Shown here in pieces: positions 15,579 through 24,598 of a DNA stretch of 64,000 nucleotides (position 1 is the stretch's first letter; each line of letters begins with the position of its first letter). Below the pieces are notes generated by a model. That model saw nothing but the letters and a program-made list of their open reading frames with translations, made no database searches and was not told where the DNA came from. The stretch is from Akkermansia sp. (GTDB taxonomy: Bacteria; Verrucomicrobiota; Verrucomicrobiia; Verrucomicrobiales; Akkermansiaceae). The DNA lies in assembly GCF_020860705.1 (NCBI RefSeq), contig NZ_JAJBTT010000024.1, positions 58,046-122,045 of the forward strand, read 5' to 3'. A program made the position numbers and the translations under genes.

Positions 15579-17773
15579 GCCTGAGCCTTCAACCTACCGC
15601 GTTAAGCATCATCCTGGCCATCCTGGTCATGGCCGCCGGCATCTGGATGAGCCGCCTTGCCTGCAAGCGCAACCGGCGCCCGCTGACGTTCAAGCTGGAA
15701 TTCCTGCGCCTGGTGATTCTGGGGGCCATCTGCCTCCTTCTGTTCCAGCCGGAATGGGTCATCACCTCCGCCCCGCAGGAAAAACCCAAGGTCTCCATCC
15801 TGGAAGACCGTTCCGGCTCCATGGAAACGCAGGACGTGGAACTCACCCCCCAGCACGTCGTCACCCGCACGGCTTATGTAAGGGAGCTGATCAAGGGCAA
15901 CAGCACGGATTCCCTGAAAGATACGCACGTCGTGGAGAACGCCGCCTTCGGCACCCCTCCTGCGCCGGATTCCCCGGATTACGCCATGGCCTGCACGGAC
16001 CTGGCCAAGCCGCTGGAAGACGCCATGAACTCCTCGGACAACCTCCGGGCCGTCATCATGTTCACGGACGGCGGCCACAATGCCTCCTCCTCCGTGCTGA
16101 CGCAGGCCCAGCGCATGCGTACCAGGGGCATCCCCCTCTTCATCATTCCCGCCGGCAGTCCGTATCCCCTTCCGGACCTGGCCCTTCAGGATGTAAAAGC
16201 CCCTACCTACGGCATCATCGGGGAGACGGTGCAGATCCCCTTCACCATTAAAAGCACGCTGGGCAAGGAAACGCGGACCACGCTTACCCTGACTTCCAAA
16301 GACACCGGAAAAACCATTACCCGCACAGTCACCATCCCGGCCCAGGGGGAAATCTCTGACACCGTTCTGTGGAAAATAGAAAAGGAAGGGGCGGAAACGC
16401 TGGAACTCAAGCTCCCCGTCCAGCCCCAGGAACGGATGCGCAACAACAATGCCTCCTCCTTCAGCATCGCCGGCAGGAAGGAATCCATCAAGGTACTGGT
16501 GATTGATACGCTGCCGCGCTGGGAATACCGCTTCATCCGAAATGCCCTGTACCGTGATCCGGGCGTGGACGTGCATACCCTGCTCTTTCATCCGAACCTG
16601 GATGAAATGGGTGAAGGCCCCGGCTACCTGGTCAGATTTCCGGAGAAGATGGAAGACCTGGCCCAGTATGACGTCATCTTCATTGGTGACGTGGGACTGG
16701 GCCCCAAGGGCCTGACGAACGAACAGGCCGCCCTGCTCAAGGGCATGGTAAAAAACCAGGCCAGCGGCATCGTCTTCCTTCCCGGCTACCAGGGCAGGCA
16801 AATGGAACTCCTGAAATCGGAACTGGCGGACCTGATGCCCGTTACCTTCCTCACCGCCAAGCCGGAAGGAACCACCCAGCCCTCTCCCTCCCCCCTCATC
16901 CTGACTCCGGAAGGCCGCGGCTCCCTGCTGACCATGCTGGCGGATACGGAAAGTGAAAACGAGGAAGTATGGCGCAACCTGCCGGGCTTCAACTGGTACG
17001 CCCCCGTGGAGCGTCCCAAGGCGGGAACCACCGTTCTGGCTGTGCATGCAGCGGACAAGAACGCCTACGGACGCATTCCCCTCATCGTCACCCAGTCCTA
17101 CGGCAACGGAAAAGTCCTTTTCATGGGCACGGATTCCGCGTGGCGCTGGCGGCGCGGCGTGGAAGACAAGTACCACTACCGCTTCTGGAGCCAGGTAGCC
17201 CGCTGGATGAGCTACCAGCGCAACATGGCCGCCGGGGAAAGAATCCGCCTGATTCCCAACCCGGAACGCCCCCGTCTGGGGGATACGCTGACCGTCACCG
17301 CCATGGTCTCCGACAAACTGGGGGCGCCCCTCCAGAACGGGGAGGTTTTTCTGGATATCACCGCCCCGGAAGGCACCACCAGCCGCGTGCAGATGGATAA
17401 CATGGACCACACCTGGGGTTCCTTCACCGCTTCCGTGAAGGTCAACCGTCCCGGCCAGTGGAAGCTGACCGCTTCCTCCTCTGCGGAGCCGGACAAATCC
17501 GTCACCCTGCCGATCATCACCATGAATGAAACGCTGGAAAAAACCGGCCAGCCCGTCAATACCGCCCTGATGGAGGAAATGGCCTCCATCACGCGCGGAC
17601 GCATGGTGAAAGCGGAGGAAATACAGCAGCTCATCAAGGAAATCAAAGACCTGCCCGTGCCGCCTCCCATGGAAACGCGCATCCTGCTCTGGTGCAATCC
17701 GTATACGCTCGCCGCCCTTCTTTTCCTCCTCACCCTGTTCTGGATAGGCAGAAAACTCAACGGCACCATCTGA
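15575..17773 (+). CDS. VWA-domain membrane protein with GATase1-like domain
   Basis: A 732-residue partner of the preceding protein; ATG 15575 overlaps the previous stop. It has two N-terminal TM helices, then a VWA domain starting EDRSGSMET (DxSxS MIDAS motif) with MFTDGGHN as its later metal-site loop. Ig-like CARDB-type domains and a class-I glutamine-amidotransferase-like fold follow (KVLVIDTLPRWEYRFIRNAL, GIVFLPGYQGRQ, GNGKVLFMGTDSAWRWR), then a C-terminal TM helix. The GATase-like region serves as a structural module in this family. Two coupled VWA membrane proteins probably form one inner-membrane complex. Substrate and role unknown. Confidence 0.82.
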   Translation: MSLSLQPTALSIILAILVMAAGIWMSRLACKRNRRPLTFKLEFLRLVILGAICLLLFQPEWVITSAPQEKPKVSILEDRSGSMETQDVELTPQHVVTRTAYVRELIKGNSTDSLKDTHVVENAAFGTPPAPDSPDYAMACTDLAKPLEDAMNSSDNLRAVIMFTDGGHNASSSVLTQAQRMRTRGIPLFIIPAGSPYPLPDLALQDVKAPTYGIIGETVQIPFTIKSTLGKETRTTLTLTSKDTGKTITRTVTIPAQGEISDTVLWKIEKEGAETLELKLPVQPQERMRNNNASSFSIAGRKESIKVLVIDTLPRWEYRFIRNALYRDPGVDVHTLLFHPNLDEMGEGPGYLVRFPEKMEDLAQYDVIFIGDVGLGPKGLTNEQAALLKGMVKNQASGIVFLPGYQGRQMELLKSELADLMPVTFLTAKPEGTTQPSPSPLILTPEGRGSLLTMLADTESENEEVWRNLPGFNWYAPVERPKAGTTVLAVHAADKNAYGRIPLIVTQSYGNGKVLFMGTDSAWRWRRGVEDKYHYRFWSQVARWMSYQRNMAAGERIRLIPNPERPRLGDTLTVTAMVSDKLGAPLQNGEVFLDITAPEGTTSRVQMDNMDHTWGSFTASVKVNRPGQWKLTASSSAEPDKSVTLPIITMNETLEKTGQPVNTALMEEMASITRGRMVKAEEIQQLIKEIKDLPVPPPMETRILLWCNPYTLAALLFLLTLFWIGRKLNGTI

Positions 17774-17815
17774 TCCGGATTTCCCTGTTTTCCGGTCGGG
17801 GAAGTTTCCCTTCCC

Positions 17816-19033
17816 TTACTTTTCCGCTGCCGTTTCCCCGCTGGCGGCAGGAGAGGACGGCGGGGCGAACTGAAGCTTCACGCCCAGCTTTTTCCAGGCG
17901 GCAGCCATCTCCTTCTGCACCTCTTCCGGGGATTTCCCGTCCAGCAGGATGGCGTGCGCTTTGTTGCCGTCTTCCGCATCCCAGGCTTTCAGGTAGCGCC
18001 TGAGGCGTTCCGCCTTTCCGTCCCCTTCCAGATGGCTCCAATACACCGTCCACAACAGGTCGGCCCAGTACCGCGCCGCATTCCCCTTCAAGGGACGGTC
18101 ATGGCCGGAGGCGGAATGGACGGAATCCCGCGCCAGCATGTCCGCCAGCGCAGGCAGCGGCTCCCTGCCTGTGCGCACGGCGCGGGGAAGCATGGAGGCC
18201 AGCCTTCCGGGGAGCTTCCGGAACACCATGGCTTCCTTCTCCATGGGGAGAAAAGCCATGTACGCGGAAAAGCCATCCACCAGCCAGTGTTCCAGATCCA
18301 TGGACTGCGCCACCCAGTGGGTGACGGCAAAACGCGGATCTACCGCATCCAGCTTCAGCGGCTTCCCCTTCTTGTCCCGCAGCAGCAGGACGGTAAAACT
18401 GGTGGGGGAAAACTTGAGGCTGCCGTTCCGCAGTCCCGGCACCTTGTCAAAATCCTCCTCCTTAAAACATACGCGCACCAGATACTTGCGGGAGGGGCGG
18501 CGCGCCACCGTCAGATTCATGGGAACGGCCGCCAGGGCGGACAGAACGGTCTCAAACCGCCGCGCCAGAGCCATGCGTTCCGGTTCCGCCAGTTTGCCGG
18601 GAGACTCAATCATGAAATGGTCCGTTTCATACACGCTCAGCTCATCCGTCTCCTGGACGGTCTTCACCAGCAGGAATCCGGGAGCGGCCGCCCGGTCAGG
18701 CCACGGAGCGTCCCAGTTCGGTTCCAGCGGAACGTAACGGGAGCCGGAAGAGCCCTGCGCCGCGGGATTCTCCGCCCCCACATCCGTATCCGGAAGCGTT
18801 CCGCCGGATTTTACCCATTCCAGAATATACTCCTGGTCGGCGCCGGAAAAAACGTTTTTAGGAACTGCCACCACCCGGCCGTCCTGAAGCTTCAGGTCCA
18901 CCTCCGCATCACGGACGGCCACCAGCACGGCCGCCACGGTTGCGCCACGGTCATTGGTCCAGATGCGTGCCTGAATGCTTCCGGCCAGGGTCAGTCCGGC
19001 CAATACGGACAATATCTTTACGGGCACGGTCAT
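17816..19033 (-). CDS. secreted SHD1-domain protein with degenerate metallopeptidase-like domain
   Basis: A 405-residue exported protein. The start at 19033 gives a clean signal peptide (VKILSVLAGLTLAGSIQA) and is preceded by AAGGGAG at good spacing; the frame is open 48 codons further upstream. Residues about 22-75 form an SHD1-type domain (RIWTNDRGATVAA, LKLQDGRVVAVP), common in Verrucomicrobiota and Planctomycetota. The C-terminal 250 residues resemble gluzincin-like DUF1570 proteins (YETDHFMIES early, LEHWLVDGFSAYMAFLP late), but where HExxH is expected the sequence is VTHWVAQ, so the zinc site appears lost. A binding rather than proteolytic role is likely. It is convergent with the VWA operon. 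Confidence 0.72.
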   Translation of the reverse strand: MTVPVKILSVLAGLTLAGSIQARIWTNDRGATVAAVLVAVRDAEVDLKLQDGRVVAVPKNVFSGADQEYILEWVKSGGTLPDTDVGAENPAAQGSSGSRYVPLEPNWDAPWPDRAAAPGFLLVKTVQETDELSVYETDHFMIESPGKLAEPERMALARRFETVLSALAAVPMNLTVARRPSRKYLVRVCFKEEDFDKVPGLRNGSLKFSPTSFTVLLLRDKKGKPLKLDAVDPRFAVTHWVAQSMDLEHWLVDGFSAYMAFLPMEKEAMVFRKLPGRLASMLPRAVRTGREPLPALADMLARDSVHSASGHDRPLKGNAARYWADLLWTVYWSHLEGDGKAERLRRYLKAWDAEDGNKAHAILLDGKSPEEVQKEMAAAWKKLGVKLQFAPPSSPAASGETAAEK

Positions 19034-19170
19034 AGGGCTCCCTTTGTCCGCACAAGCTACCACATTGCCCTGTGGACGCAATCCTTTTTCCAGCCACACC
19101 GTCCGCGACGGAACCCGTTCCATCCAAGGAACATGGAGGGCCTCCGCGTCATGCCCCTCCTCCGGAGGGG

Positions 19171-19199
19171 TTGACACGTCCCGGTAAAACCCATAGTCT
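19171..19199 (+). promoter_or_regulatory. candidate promoter of the 19223 gene
   Basis: Perfect -35 TTGACA (19171-19176), 17 bp, TAGTCT (19194-19199). A 7-bp inverted repeat CCCCTCC/GGAGGGG (19154-19170) abuts the -35 element. Confidence 0.5.
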
Positions 19200-19222
19200 T
19201 ATGGAAGAAAGGAAAAGCAGGC

Positions 19223-19579
19223 ATGCACATCAGACCACTCAGAAAAAACATTCCGCTGACCATCGTCACCCTGATTGCTCTTGGCATCATGTTCTTCCTG
19301 TTCTTCATGCATCCCTCCCCCACGGAGGAATCCCTGGAATTTTATGCGCCGGACGGCAACGGGATAGGTTCCTTCCGGGTGGAAATCACGGACGTGCAGG
19401 CCAATCCCTCTTACACGGAAATGAAGATCGTTCCGGAGGACATGGAGCCCTTCCAGCGTTTCATGGCCAAATTCCGCAACAAGCCCGTAACGGCCAAAAT
19501 CCCCTCCTACGGCAACCACGTCGTCGTCCCTGGCCGGGACATGCAGGAGGACGGGATTCTGCGCATGGCCGGTCACTGA
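19223..19579 (+). CDS. small membrane-anchored protein, unknown
   Basis: A 118-residue protein with a basic N-terminus and one TM helix (about residues 10-30, IPLTIVTLIALGIMFFLFF), then a soluble, beta-rich extracytoplasmic domain of about 85 residues (EFYAPDGNGIGSFRVEITDVQAN). AAGGA 12-16 nt before the ATG could serve as the ribosome site. No recognised family. It is monocistronic between a minus-strand SHD1 gene and a convergent transporter. Confidence 0.65.
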   Translation: MHIRPLRKNIPLTIVTLIALGIMFFLFFMHPSPTEESLEFYAPDGNGIGSFRVEITDVQANPSYTEMKIVPEDMEPFQRFMAKFRNKPVTAKIPSYGNHVVVPGRDMQEDGILRMAGH

Positions 19580-19601
19580 CCGGACCAACCGGCTCCCCGT
19601 C

Positions 19602-20582
19602 CTACAGCTCGCCGCCCTTTCCCACGCCTTTCGCCCACTTCCGGGCAAGGAAGGAACAGACCATCAGCTGGAGCTGGTGGAAAACCATGATGGGAATCAC
19701 CAGCAGCCCGATGGGGGCGCCGGCAAAAATCACGTTCATCATCGGGATGCCGGTAGCCAGGCTCTTCTTGGAGCCGCAGAAAATGATCGCAATGCGGTCC
19801 TCCCGGGAAAAACGGAGCCTGCGGGAAAGAAACGCCGTCAGCCACAGGACTGCCGCCAGGAGAATGCCGCAGAACACCAGCACCTCCACCAGGGAAAACC
19901 AGGGCAGGTTCTCCCACACGCCGTTGATCATGGCATGGCTGAACGCCGTGTAAATCACCAGCCAGATCGTGCTGTGGTCCGTCCAGGAAGTAATATTCCT
20001 GTGCGTAATCACCCATTTGCCAATCCAGCGCTGGGCCAGCTGCCCGGCCACAAAGGGAACCAGAATAATATAACAGATGTTCAGGAAGGTGGAAAAATCC
20101 ACGCCTCCTTCCCCTCCGCGGGACCACACCAGCCCCACCAGGAGGGGCGTAAGAAATACCCCCAGCAGGCTGGAAACGGAAGCGGAACAAATGGCCGCCG
20201 CCACATTCCCCCCCGCCATGGAGGTAAAAGCAATGCTGGACTGCACCGTGGAAGGCAGCATGCACACGTACAGCATGCCCATGCACAGATCCGGCCCCAG
20301 CACGCCGTTCCACAAGGGAATGCTCAGAATGCCAAGCAGGGGGAAAATCACGAAGGTGCTGACGGCCACCAGCCCCTGGAGCCGCCAGTGCATCAGCCCC
20401 TCCCACACGGAGCGGCGGGAAAGCTTGGCCCCGTACAGGAAAAAGAGCAGGATAATGGCCGCATCACTCAGGCGGCTGAACACCGTATCCCACACGCCGG
20501 AACAGGGAAGCAGAATCCCCGCGCTTACGCTGGCGATGAGGCCTACGGTAAAGCGGTCCAGTTTGGAAAGGAATCCCGGCAT
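19602..20582 (-). CDS. SBF-like (bile acid:sodium symporter family) transporter
   Basis: A 326-residue protein with about ten hydrophobic helices. It matches the SBF-like branch related to SLC10A7 and bacterial YfeH: MLPSTVQSSIAFTSMAGGN is the characteristic crossover segment of the first half, and FCGSKKSLATGIPMMNVIF that of the second. These transporters move organic anions with sodium, and physiological substrates are mostly unknown for this branch. The gene starts 33 bp after the tyrosyl-tRNA synthetase stop on the same strand, so co-transcription is likely but not functionally informative. Confidence 0.88.
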   Translation of the reverse strand: MPGFLSKLDRFTVGLIASVSAGILLPCSGVWDTVFSRLSDAAIILLFFLYGAKLSRRSVWEGLMHWRLQGLVAVSTFVIFPLLGILSIPLWNGVLGPDLCMGMLYVCMLPSTVQSSIAFTSMAGGNVAAAICSASVSSLLGVFLTPLLVGLVWSRGGEGGVDFSTFLNICYIILVPFVAGQLAQRWIGKWVITHRNITSWTDHSTIWLVIYTAFSHAMINGVWENLPWFSLVEVLVFCGILLAAVLWLTAFLSRRLRFSREDRIAIIFCGSKKSLATGIPMMNVIFAGAPIGLLVIPIMVFHQLQLMVCSFLARKWAKGVGKGGEL

Positions 20583-20615
20583 GGAGGAAGAAAGGTAAAC
20601 GCCGTCCCCGGCCCC

Positions 20616-21797
20616 TTACCTGAAGCGCACGGCGTGCTTCCTGCTCAGGCGGAGAACGCTGCCGGGAGCCAGTTCCAATACGGCGGCGGGATCCGTCACC
20701 TTGACGTCGTTCAGCTGGATGGCTCCGGGAGTGAAATGCTCCTTGCGCAGAATGCCGTTGGACTTCTTGATCTGGAAAACCTTCTCAAAGAGGAAGGATG
20801 CCAGGGCCAGCGCATTCATGCCTTCAGGCAGGGAGGAAAGTTCCACTTCCGGCAGCTCTGCGGCCGCCAGGTCCCTTTTGGAAAAACGGGTTTCCCAGTC
20901 CGCGCGGGCGGCGTCAGCGGCGGCGGCGTCATGGTAGCGGGCGGTAATCTTCCAGGCCAGCAGCTTCTTGGCTTCCATGGGGTGCAGTCCCATGTCCCGC
21001 TTCTCGCCCAGCAGAACCAGGTAATAGCGGTCCATCAGCTCGTCGCTGGCGCTCATCATCTTGCCGAACATCATCTCCGGAGCTTCATCCACGCCCACGT
21101 AATTCCCGTAGGACTTGGACATCTTGCGCACGCCGTCCAGGCCTTCCAGCAGGGGCATCGTCATGGCGATCTGCGGAAGCATGCCTTCCTCCTTCTGGAG
21201 GTCGCGCCCCACCAGGATGTTGAACAGCTGGTCCGTGCCGCCCAGCTCCACATCCGCACGGATCTCCACGGAATCCCACCCCTGCATGATGGGGTACTGC
21301 ATCTCGTGCAGACGGACTTCCTTTCCGCCCTCCACACGGGCCTTGAAATCCTCCCGGGCCAGCATCTGCTGCATGGTGACGCGTGAATTGAGCTTCAGCA
21401 CTTCTTCATACGTCATCTTGCGGAACCAATCCCCGTTGTATACGATCTCCGTTTTATCACGGTCCAGAATCTTGAACGCCTGCTTGGTGTACGTCTCCGC
21501 ATTCTCCAGCACCTGCTCCCGGGAAAGAGGGGGGCGGGTGACGGAACGGCCGGAGGGGTCCCCGATGGTGGCGGTGAAATCCCCGATGAGCAAAATGGCC
21601 TGGTGCCCCAATTCCTGGAACTGGCGCAACTTTTCAATAGCCACGGTGTGGCCCAGGTGAATGTCCGGAGCGGTGGGATCCACCCCCAGCTTCACGCGCA
21701 GGGGACGGCCCAGCTTGAGGCGCTCCTTTAATTCTTCACGACTGATCACGACGGCGGTACCGCCCGTCAACAGGTCTAATTGCTCATCTATAGTCAT
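20616..21797 (-). CDS. tyrS: tyrosyl-tRNA synthetase
   Basis: A 393-residue class I aminoacyl-tRNA synthetase charging tRNA-Tyr in the cytoplasm. The ATP-binding HIGH motif appears as HLGH (residues 47-50), the KMSKS loop is intact (225-229), and the tyrosine pocket region GGTDQLFN is present. The C-terminal 70 residues are an S4-like RNA-binding domain (NGILRKEHFTPGAIQLNDVKV, RLSRKHAVRF). The start at 21797 (MTIDEQLDLL) fits the family; the frame extends 61 codons upstream but that part has no homologous character. Length and motifs fit the TyrZ-type subgroup. Confidence 0.95.
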   Translation of the reverse strand: MTIDEQLDLLTGGTAVVISREELKERLKLGRPLRVKLGVDPTAPDIHLGHTVAIEKLRQFQELGHQAILLIGDFTATIGDPSGRSVTRPPLSREQVLENAETYTKQAFKILDRDKTEIVYNGDWFRKMTYEEVLKLNSRVTMQQMLAREDFKARVEGGKEVRLHEMQYPIMQGWDSVEIRADVELGGTDQLFNILVGRDLQKEEGMLPQIAMTMPLLEGLDGVRKMSKSYGNYVGVDEAPEMMFGKMMSASDELMDRYYLVLLGEKRDMGLHPMEAKKLLAWKITARYHDAAAADAARADWETRFSKRDLAAAELPEVELSSLPEGMNALALASFLFEKVFQIKKSNGILRKEHFTPGAIQLNDVKVTDPAAVLELAPGSVLRLSRKHAVRFR

Positions 21798-22054
21798 TGA
21801 TCTGGCGCATAGAGTGCCGGGGGCGGCGCGCCTTTTCAAGCTTATATCCTGTGCGCGAAGCCTCAGGCCCGGCAAAGGGCGCTGAAGCATCCGCTCCGGA
21901 ACCCGGAAGCGGCCGGCGCCCTCCCGGTTCTGCGCCTGCGGCACGCCCGGAGAACGAAGAACGGCTGCAAGCACGGCCATCTGTCTATGGACATCCCTTC
22001 CCTCAACACCGTTCCATGGAGTTGCTCCCTCTCCTTCCGGAAAAGCTGAAGTAA

Positions 22055-22288
22055 CTACAGGAGCTGGTACAGGCGGGGGTAGGAAGGCTGGGTGACGGTG
22101 ACGTAATGGGGCCGGGGCCGGGGGCCGGGCCTGTTCTGGCCGGAATGCCAGCCGTTGTGGTGGTTGTTATGGTCGTAATGGTGCGACGGGCCGGGACGGT
22201 AATAATCGCGGTCACGGTGATGGTGGCATCCTGCGGCCAAAACGGCGACGGAGGAAACGGCAAGAATGGTTATTATGTTCATCTTCAT
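22055..22288 (-). CDS. His-rich small lipoprotein
   Basis: A 77-residue protein starting MKMNIITI, with lipobox LAAGC and the acylated Cys at position 21. The mature part is short, disordered and packed with histidine (HHHRDRD, HHYDHNNHHNGWHSG) and proline, ending in a YVTVTQPSYPRLYQLL tail. The His clusters suggest metal binding (Zn, Cu or Ni) at the cell envelope, though no family is recognised. The start was chosen for the signal peptide; AGAAAG lies directly before it. Confidence 0.65.
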   Translation of the reverse strand: MKMNIITILAVSSVAVLAAGCHHHRDRDYYRPGPSHHYDHNNHHNGWHSGQNRPGPRPRPHYVTVTQPSYPRLYQLL

Positions 22289-22337
22289 CTTTCTGAATGG
22301 ACCATTCAGGGAGAGGAATATGAATGAAAAAAGTCTG

Positions 22338-22700
22338 TCACCCGAGCAACCGCTCCCTGTTAACAAAGAAAACGGCCCCCAGCACGCATAAAAAGGCCCA
22401 CAGGTAATCCCACTTCCATTTTTCCCCAATGTAGAACAGGGCAAAGGGAACAAACACGCACAGGGTGATGACTTCCTGCATGATCTTGAGCTGGGCCACG
22501 TTAAGGCCGCCCGCATTGCCCAGGCGGTTGGCGGGAATCAGGAAGCAATATTCAAAAAACGCCACTCCCCAGCTCATCAGGATAATCAGCAGCAGGGGCT
22601 TGTCATCCGCGGGGGAACCCTTCTTCAAATGGCCGTACCAGGCCCACGTCATAAAAACGTTGGAGACGACCAGCATGGAAACCGTTAAAGCGACTTTCAT
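22338..22700 (-). CDS. DMT-family (DUF486) membrane protein
   Basis: A 120-residue protein with four hydrophobic helices and the DUF486/COG3169 signature: TWAWYGHLK near the N-terminus, SWGVAFFEYCFLIPANR in the middle, and LKIMQEVITLCVFVPFALFY followed by KWKWDYLWAF. The family belongs to the drug/metabolite transporter superfamily, but substrates are not known. It lies just downstream of oppC on the same strand, 21 bp away, so it may be the last gene of that operon. Confidence 0.88.
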   Translation of the reverse strand: MKVALTVSMLVVSNVFMTWAWYGHLKKGSPADDKPLLLIILMSWGVAFFEYCFLIPANRLGNAGGLNVAQLKIMQEVITLCVFVPFALFYIGEKWKWDYLWAFLCVLGAVFFVNRERLLG

Positions 22701-22721
22701 TTGTCTTTTACTTAAAAAACG

Positions 22722-23678
22722 TCAATCCTTGGAGGACTTGGGATCCAGGGCGTCACGCAGGCCGTCCCCCAGGAAATTCAGCGCCAGCAGGGTGGCGGAA
22801 AACAGCAACGCCGGGAACAGGAGTAATTCCGGGCTCACCTCCATGCGGTCCGCCCCCTCCTTGATCAGCGTGCCCCAGGAGGAATTGGGCGCCTTCACTC
22901 CCAGCCCCAGGAAGGACAGAACGGCCTCCAGCAGCATGATGCCTGGAACGGCCAGCGTCGTGTACACGATGACGGACCCCAATAAATTCGGCGCAATATG
23001 GCGGAATAAAATCTTCATGTGCCCAATGCCCAGGGAGCGGGCCGCCTCCACAAACTCCTGCCCTTTCAGCTCCAGCGTCTGCGTGCGGACGATGCGCGCC
23101 AGCGTCAGCCAGCCCAGCGCGCCGATGGCGATGAACAGGGGAATCAGGCCGGTCATGGGACTCACCATTTCCACAGACCACCCCGTAACGCCGGAAACCC
23201 ACTGCGTCAGCCTCCGGGCGGGTTCTTCCACGGACAGGGAGAAAATAATAACCAGCACAATGAACGGCAGAGCGAAAAGCACGTCCACCAGGCGCATCAT
23301 CAGGGCGTCCAGCCGTCCCCCGGCATAACCGGAAACCAGCCCGTACGTCACGCCGATCACCAGGGAAACGCCCGTGGCGACCACGCCTACCAGCAGGGAA
23401 ATGCGGCCTCCGTACAGCACGCGGGCCAGCAGGTCACGCCCCAGCTGGTCCGTGCCGAACCAGTGTTCCCAGGAAGGGCTTTCCGCAATGCGCGCCAGGT
23501 TCTGCACATTCGGATGCGGCAAACACGGCAGGAGAGGCCCCAGAAAACAGGCCGCCACAATCAGCGCCAGCGCCAGCAGGGAACACATGGCCGCACGGTT
23601 GCGTGAAAGCCGCAGAAAGGCGTCCTTCCACAGGGAAGATCCCTGTTCCTCCGTGCTGTTTTTTTCCCCTCTCTTCAT
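22722..23678 (-). CDS. oppC: oligopeptide ABC transporter permease OppC
   Basis: A 318-residue inner-membrane permease of the OppC/DppC type, with the N-terminal OppC leader helix (SRNRAAMCSLLALALIVAA), HWFGTDQLGRDLLARVLYGGR, and the EAA loop (EAARSLGIGHMKILFRHIAPN) that docks an ATPase. Its start overlaps the oppB stop by 4 nt. With OppB it forms the channel for peptides delivered by OppA. The operon continues to the DUF486 gene instead of to oppD/oppF, so the ATPase must be encoded elsewhere. Confidence 0.93.
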   Translation of the reverse strand: MKRGEKNSTEEQGSSLWKDAFLRLSRNRAAMCSLLALALIVAACFLGPLLPCLPHPNVQNLARIAESPSWEHWFGTDQLGRDLLARVLYGGRISLLVGVVATGVSLVIGVTYGLVSGYAGGRLDALMMRLVDVLFALPFIVLVIIFSLSVEEPARRLTQWVSGVTGWSVEMVSPMTGLIPLFIAIGALGWLTLARIVRTQTLELKGQEFVEAARSLGIGHMKILFRHIAPNLLGSVIVYTTLAVPGIMLLEAVLSFLGLGVKAPNSSWGTLIKEGADRMEVSPELLLFPALLFSATLLALNFLGDGLRDALDPKSSKD

Positions 23679-24598
23679 GATTCCGCTCTCAATCTGGGGT
23701 TGACGGCCATCTGCACCAGATCCACGGCCAGGTTGGCCGCGACGATCAGGATGCCGTAAAACAGGACGAGCCCCTGGATCAGGAAATAATCCCTGTCCGT
23801 GGTGGCGTTCACAAAGTGCTGGCCCATGCCGGGAACCTGGAAACAGGTCTCCACGACAAAGGAGCCGGTAATCATGGCGGCAAAAGCCGGCCCCAGATAG
23901 GAAACGGCAGGAATCAGCCCCCCGCGCAACGCGTGCTTCCAGACCATGCGGAAGGGCCCCGCCCCCTTGGCGCGGGCCGTCCTGATGAAATCCTGCCCCA
24001 GTACCTCAAGCATGCCGCCGCGCGTCAGGCGCGCCAGATAGGCGGCGTTCACCAGCCCCAGCGTCAGCGCGGGCAGAACCACGCAGCCGGGGGAATCCCA
24101 CCCGGCCACGCTCAAGCCGGGCACATGCATGCCCAGTCCCACGCCCAGCAGGGGAGCCACCACGAAGGCGGGAATGCAGATGCCGGCCATGGACACCAGC
24201 ATCACCCACCAGTCCATCCACCTGTTCTTGTACAGGGCCGCCACGATCCCGGCGGGAATGCCCACCAGAATGGAAATCACCATGCCTGCCACTCCCAGCT
24301 GGAGGGAAACCGGAAAAGACTGCCCGATCATGTCCGCCACGCTGATTCCCTCCTTCACCAGGGACGGCCCCAGGTCGCCATGGGCCAGCATGTTCCACCA
24401 GTAACGGCCGTACTGGACCAGGGAACTCTGGTCCAGCCCGTAGCTGGCCTGAAGCTGCTGGAGGACATGCTCCGGCAGCTTCTTCTCCCCCATGAAGGGA
24501 TGGCCCGGCAGCAGGCGTATCAGGAAAAACGTCACGGTCTCCAGCACCAGCAGCACCACAATCCCCTGCCCCAGGCGTTTCAGAATCATCCTGGTCAA
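23675..24598 (-). CDS. oppB: oligopeptide ABC transporter permease OppB
   Basis: A 307-residue permease of the OppB/DppB type: N-terminal MILKRLGQGIVVLLVLETVTF with FFLIRLLPGHPF, the YGLDQSSLVQYGRY segment, and the EAA loop (IRTARAKGAGPFRMVWKHALR). The C-terminus has the family's FQVPGMGQHFVNA and RDYFLIQG. Four-base overlaps on both sides show strict coupling with oppA upstream and oppC downstream. Confidence 0.93.
   Translation of the reverse strand: MTRMILKRLGQGIVVLLVLETVTFFLIRLLPGHPFMGEKKLPEHVLQQLQASYGLDQSSLVQYGRYWWNMLAHGDLGPSLVKEGISVADMIGQSFPVSLQLGVAGMVISILVGIPAGIVAALYKNRWMDWWVMLVSMAGICIPAFVVAPLLGVGLGMHVPGLSVAGWDSPGCVVLPALTLGLVNAAYLARLTRGGMLEVLGQDFIRTARAKGAGPFRMVWKHALRGGLIPAVSYLGPAFAAMITGSFVVETCFQVPGMGQHFVNATTDRDYFLIQGLVLFYGILIVAANLAVDLVQMAVNPRLRAES

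Noticed and set aside
19154..19170. CCCCTCC-TCC-GGAGGGG inverted repeat as a terminator
   Set aside because: It abuts the -35 element of the following gene, lacks a T tract and lies upstream of both flanking divergent genes, so a terminator role does not fit; it could at most be regulatory.
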